Translations under genes and position numbers: made by a program
Shown: positions 62,633 to 64,000 of the stretch, one piece after another
Layout: the number at the start of each line of letters is the position of its first letter
Numbering within the stretch: the stretch's first letter is position 1
The notes under the pieces: model-generated
Databases searched by the model: none
What the model saw: only the letters and a program-made list of their open reading frames with translations
What the model was told of the DNA's origin: nothing
Assembly (NCBI GenBank): GCA_013180625.2
Contig: SNVD02015981.1
Span: 186,001-250,000, forward strand
Length of the DNA: 64,000 nt
Source: Boswellia sacra
Lineage: Eukaryota; Streptophyta; Magnoliopsida; Sapindales; Burseraceae
Reading direction: 5' to 3'

Positions 62633-64000
62633 AATTGTAACATGATATAACATTGTTGCTAAATCAATTAATTTTCTTTATTTTGTGATATAATTAAAAG
62701 TAAATCATCAAATTAAAATAACTTATAAAAAATTATACTTTTTCTAAAACTTATAGTTAATTATAATAAAAATTTTTTTTGAAGAAGTTGTCTTCTCTTT
62801 TTTAGAATTCATTTACATACTAAGCAAGTTTATATGTTTAAAATTTAATTATTTAATCAACTTTTATTAAAGTAATTAAAAATTAAAAAAATATTTGGAA
62901 TGATTTTATAAAACAAAAGCATATAAATGTATAACCTGTTATCACAGGTTAAAATTTTGTTTGTTTATTTGTCATACGGTCCTTCGATATGATACATATT
63001 TAACTTTTCTCTCAGAAATGAGATGAATCAATACATGAGATGTATTATAGCTAATCCCACCCCTATCATTCAATCAATTAATCATGGATCACCATTCTAT
63101 TGCATCTCTATCAAAATAAAGAAAAATAAATCAACTATTGAAGATTATAATAGTCATTTTAACTTAATGCACCCTCCCACATAGATAAATAATGAAGTCA
63201 ACCTTAAATTATTACCCACGACTCCATTTTCTCCGTTATCAAGCTCTTTCCTCATCTAATTTTTCAAGTCTCCCACCGCAACAATGCTTGACCATGTCCT
63301 CTCCTCTCGCCACTACAGCCCCCATTCCATCGCCGACATCAAACCCCTCTTTACTTTTCTAATGTTTGGGCAGTAATTAAAGGCCATAGAGCCACCAAGG
63401 CGTGGGTAGCTCAATGGCCCTCCAAATTCTTGCTAAGCCGTTTCCACTCGTCTTGAACCTCCAGACATTCATTATTTTCATACCAACGTTTACCCAAAAC
63501 ACCTATTTTTCAACACAAAACCGTCTTCCAACACTTAAATCAACCATTCTCAAGGCAAAAAAAAAAAAAAGAAAAGAAAAACCCCTAAACACTTAATAAG
63601 ATCTTTTCAGAGTAATCTTCAGTAAATCTTGTTCTCAAACTTGGATTAAACCTGAATCAAATCAAATCTTTTTGTTTTTGTGGCTTTAATTCCCACTTCC
63701 TTGCATCTTCTCTGATCTATATCTTTCACCAGTTTTTGGTTTGATTTCGTTTTAGATGGTGATTGATGGTGGTGGTAGACGTGTGCTGATATGTTGTGTA
63801 TGGTTGCAACTTTAGCTTTGTAGGGAGGGCAAAGGAAGAAGATGAGGGAGCTCAATGCTACTTTTGTGATTTGGGTTTTGCTGCTTTTTATTTTATTTTT
63901 TTAAAGTGGGTTGTGGTGTTGAAACATGGATGGTGGTAGTGTTGGGTGGAGATATGGTCGACTGACTGGGTATTTGAGGGTTTTTGAAGATGAGTAATGC
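62633..64000. other. AT-rich intergenic DNA to the window end
   Basis: GC content rises from about 63200, and GGTGGT-type words appear near 63765-63935. No exon could be supported; a gene may begin near or beyond the window edge. Confidence 0.4.

Noticed and set aside
63402..63596. 64-codon frame resembling a plastid transit peptide
   Set aside because: It ends in a poly-lysine A tract with no plausible donor site or downstream exon in the window.

Overview
The window is nuclear DNA of a flowering plant, most likely a woody rosid eudicot. The evidence is GT-AG introns, long AT-rich intergenic DNA, plant-only gene families and Ty1/Copia retrotransposons. The overall flavour recalls Citrus, but that is memory-level inference and not proven by the sequence. 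It contains five host genes that can be reconstructed with exon phases that close. From left to right they are: a coiled-coil protein of the At5g41620-like family (1218-3721, +); a NIT4-type nitrilase/beta-cyanoalanine hydratase with five exons (14340-18566, -); a membrane-tethered NAC transcription factor of the NTL8/NAC089 type with four exons (19855-23901, +); a small secretory or membrane-anchored coiled-coil protein of unknown function with a uORF-rich leader (about 25.6-28.84 kb, +); and a GIR1/GIR2-like EAR-motif repressor (58477-58818, +). NIT4 and the NAC gene are divergent and share a 1.3-kb intergenic region with a G-box.

Most of the remaining DNA is transposon-derived. A degenerate Copia element fills 6483-12247. 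A second, minus-strand Copia element spans 39707-47613 and keeps both LTRs, a perfect 5-bp target duplication (TAAGA) and an initiator-Met-tRNA primer site. It is interrupted in its RT/RNase H region by a 2.5-kb solo LTR (40582-43098, 5-bp duplication GGTTG/GGTTA). That solo LTR contains a 66-bp tandem array in which each unit can fold into a hairpin, followed by a TCGA-rich array. A related LTR-like region at about 30.7-32.9 kb has a different array with the same one-hairpin-per-unit layout.

At 55.8-58.2 kb, four interleaved inverted segments are best explained as one hAT-like non-autonomous element inserted, in opposite orientation, into another copy of itself. The junction carries an 8-bp duplication (GTTCTATA). 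A tandem array of roughly 163-bp units lies at 61.03-62.63 kb. Smaller elements include a hAT-like MITE (29.55-30.07 kb), a probable tRNA-derived SINE (53.46-53.67 kb) and a 109-bp mini-LTR inside a NIT4 intron.

The host genes do not form a pathway. Three of the five (NAC, GIR-like and the coiled-coil family protein) belong to families linked to transcriptional or cell-shape control, and NIT4 is metabolic. No tRNA, rRNA or CRISPR was found, and no bacterial-type operon is present. Exon ends were set by reading splice sites and checking phase, without transcript data.
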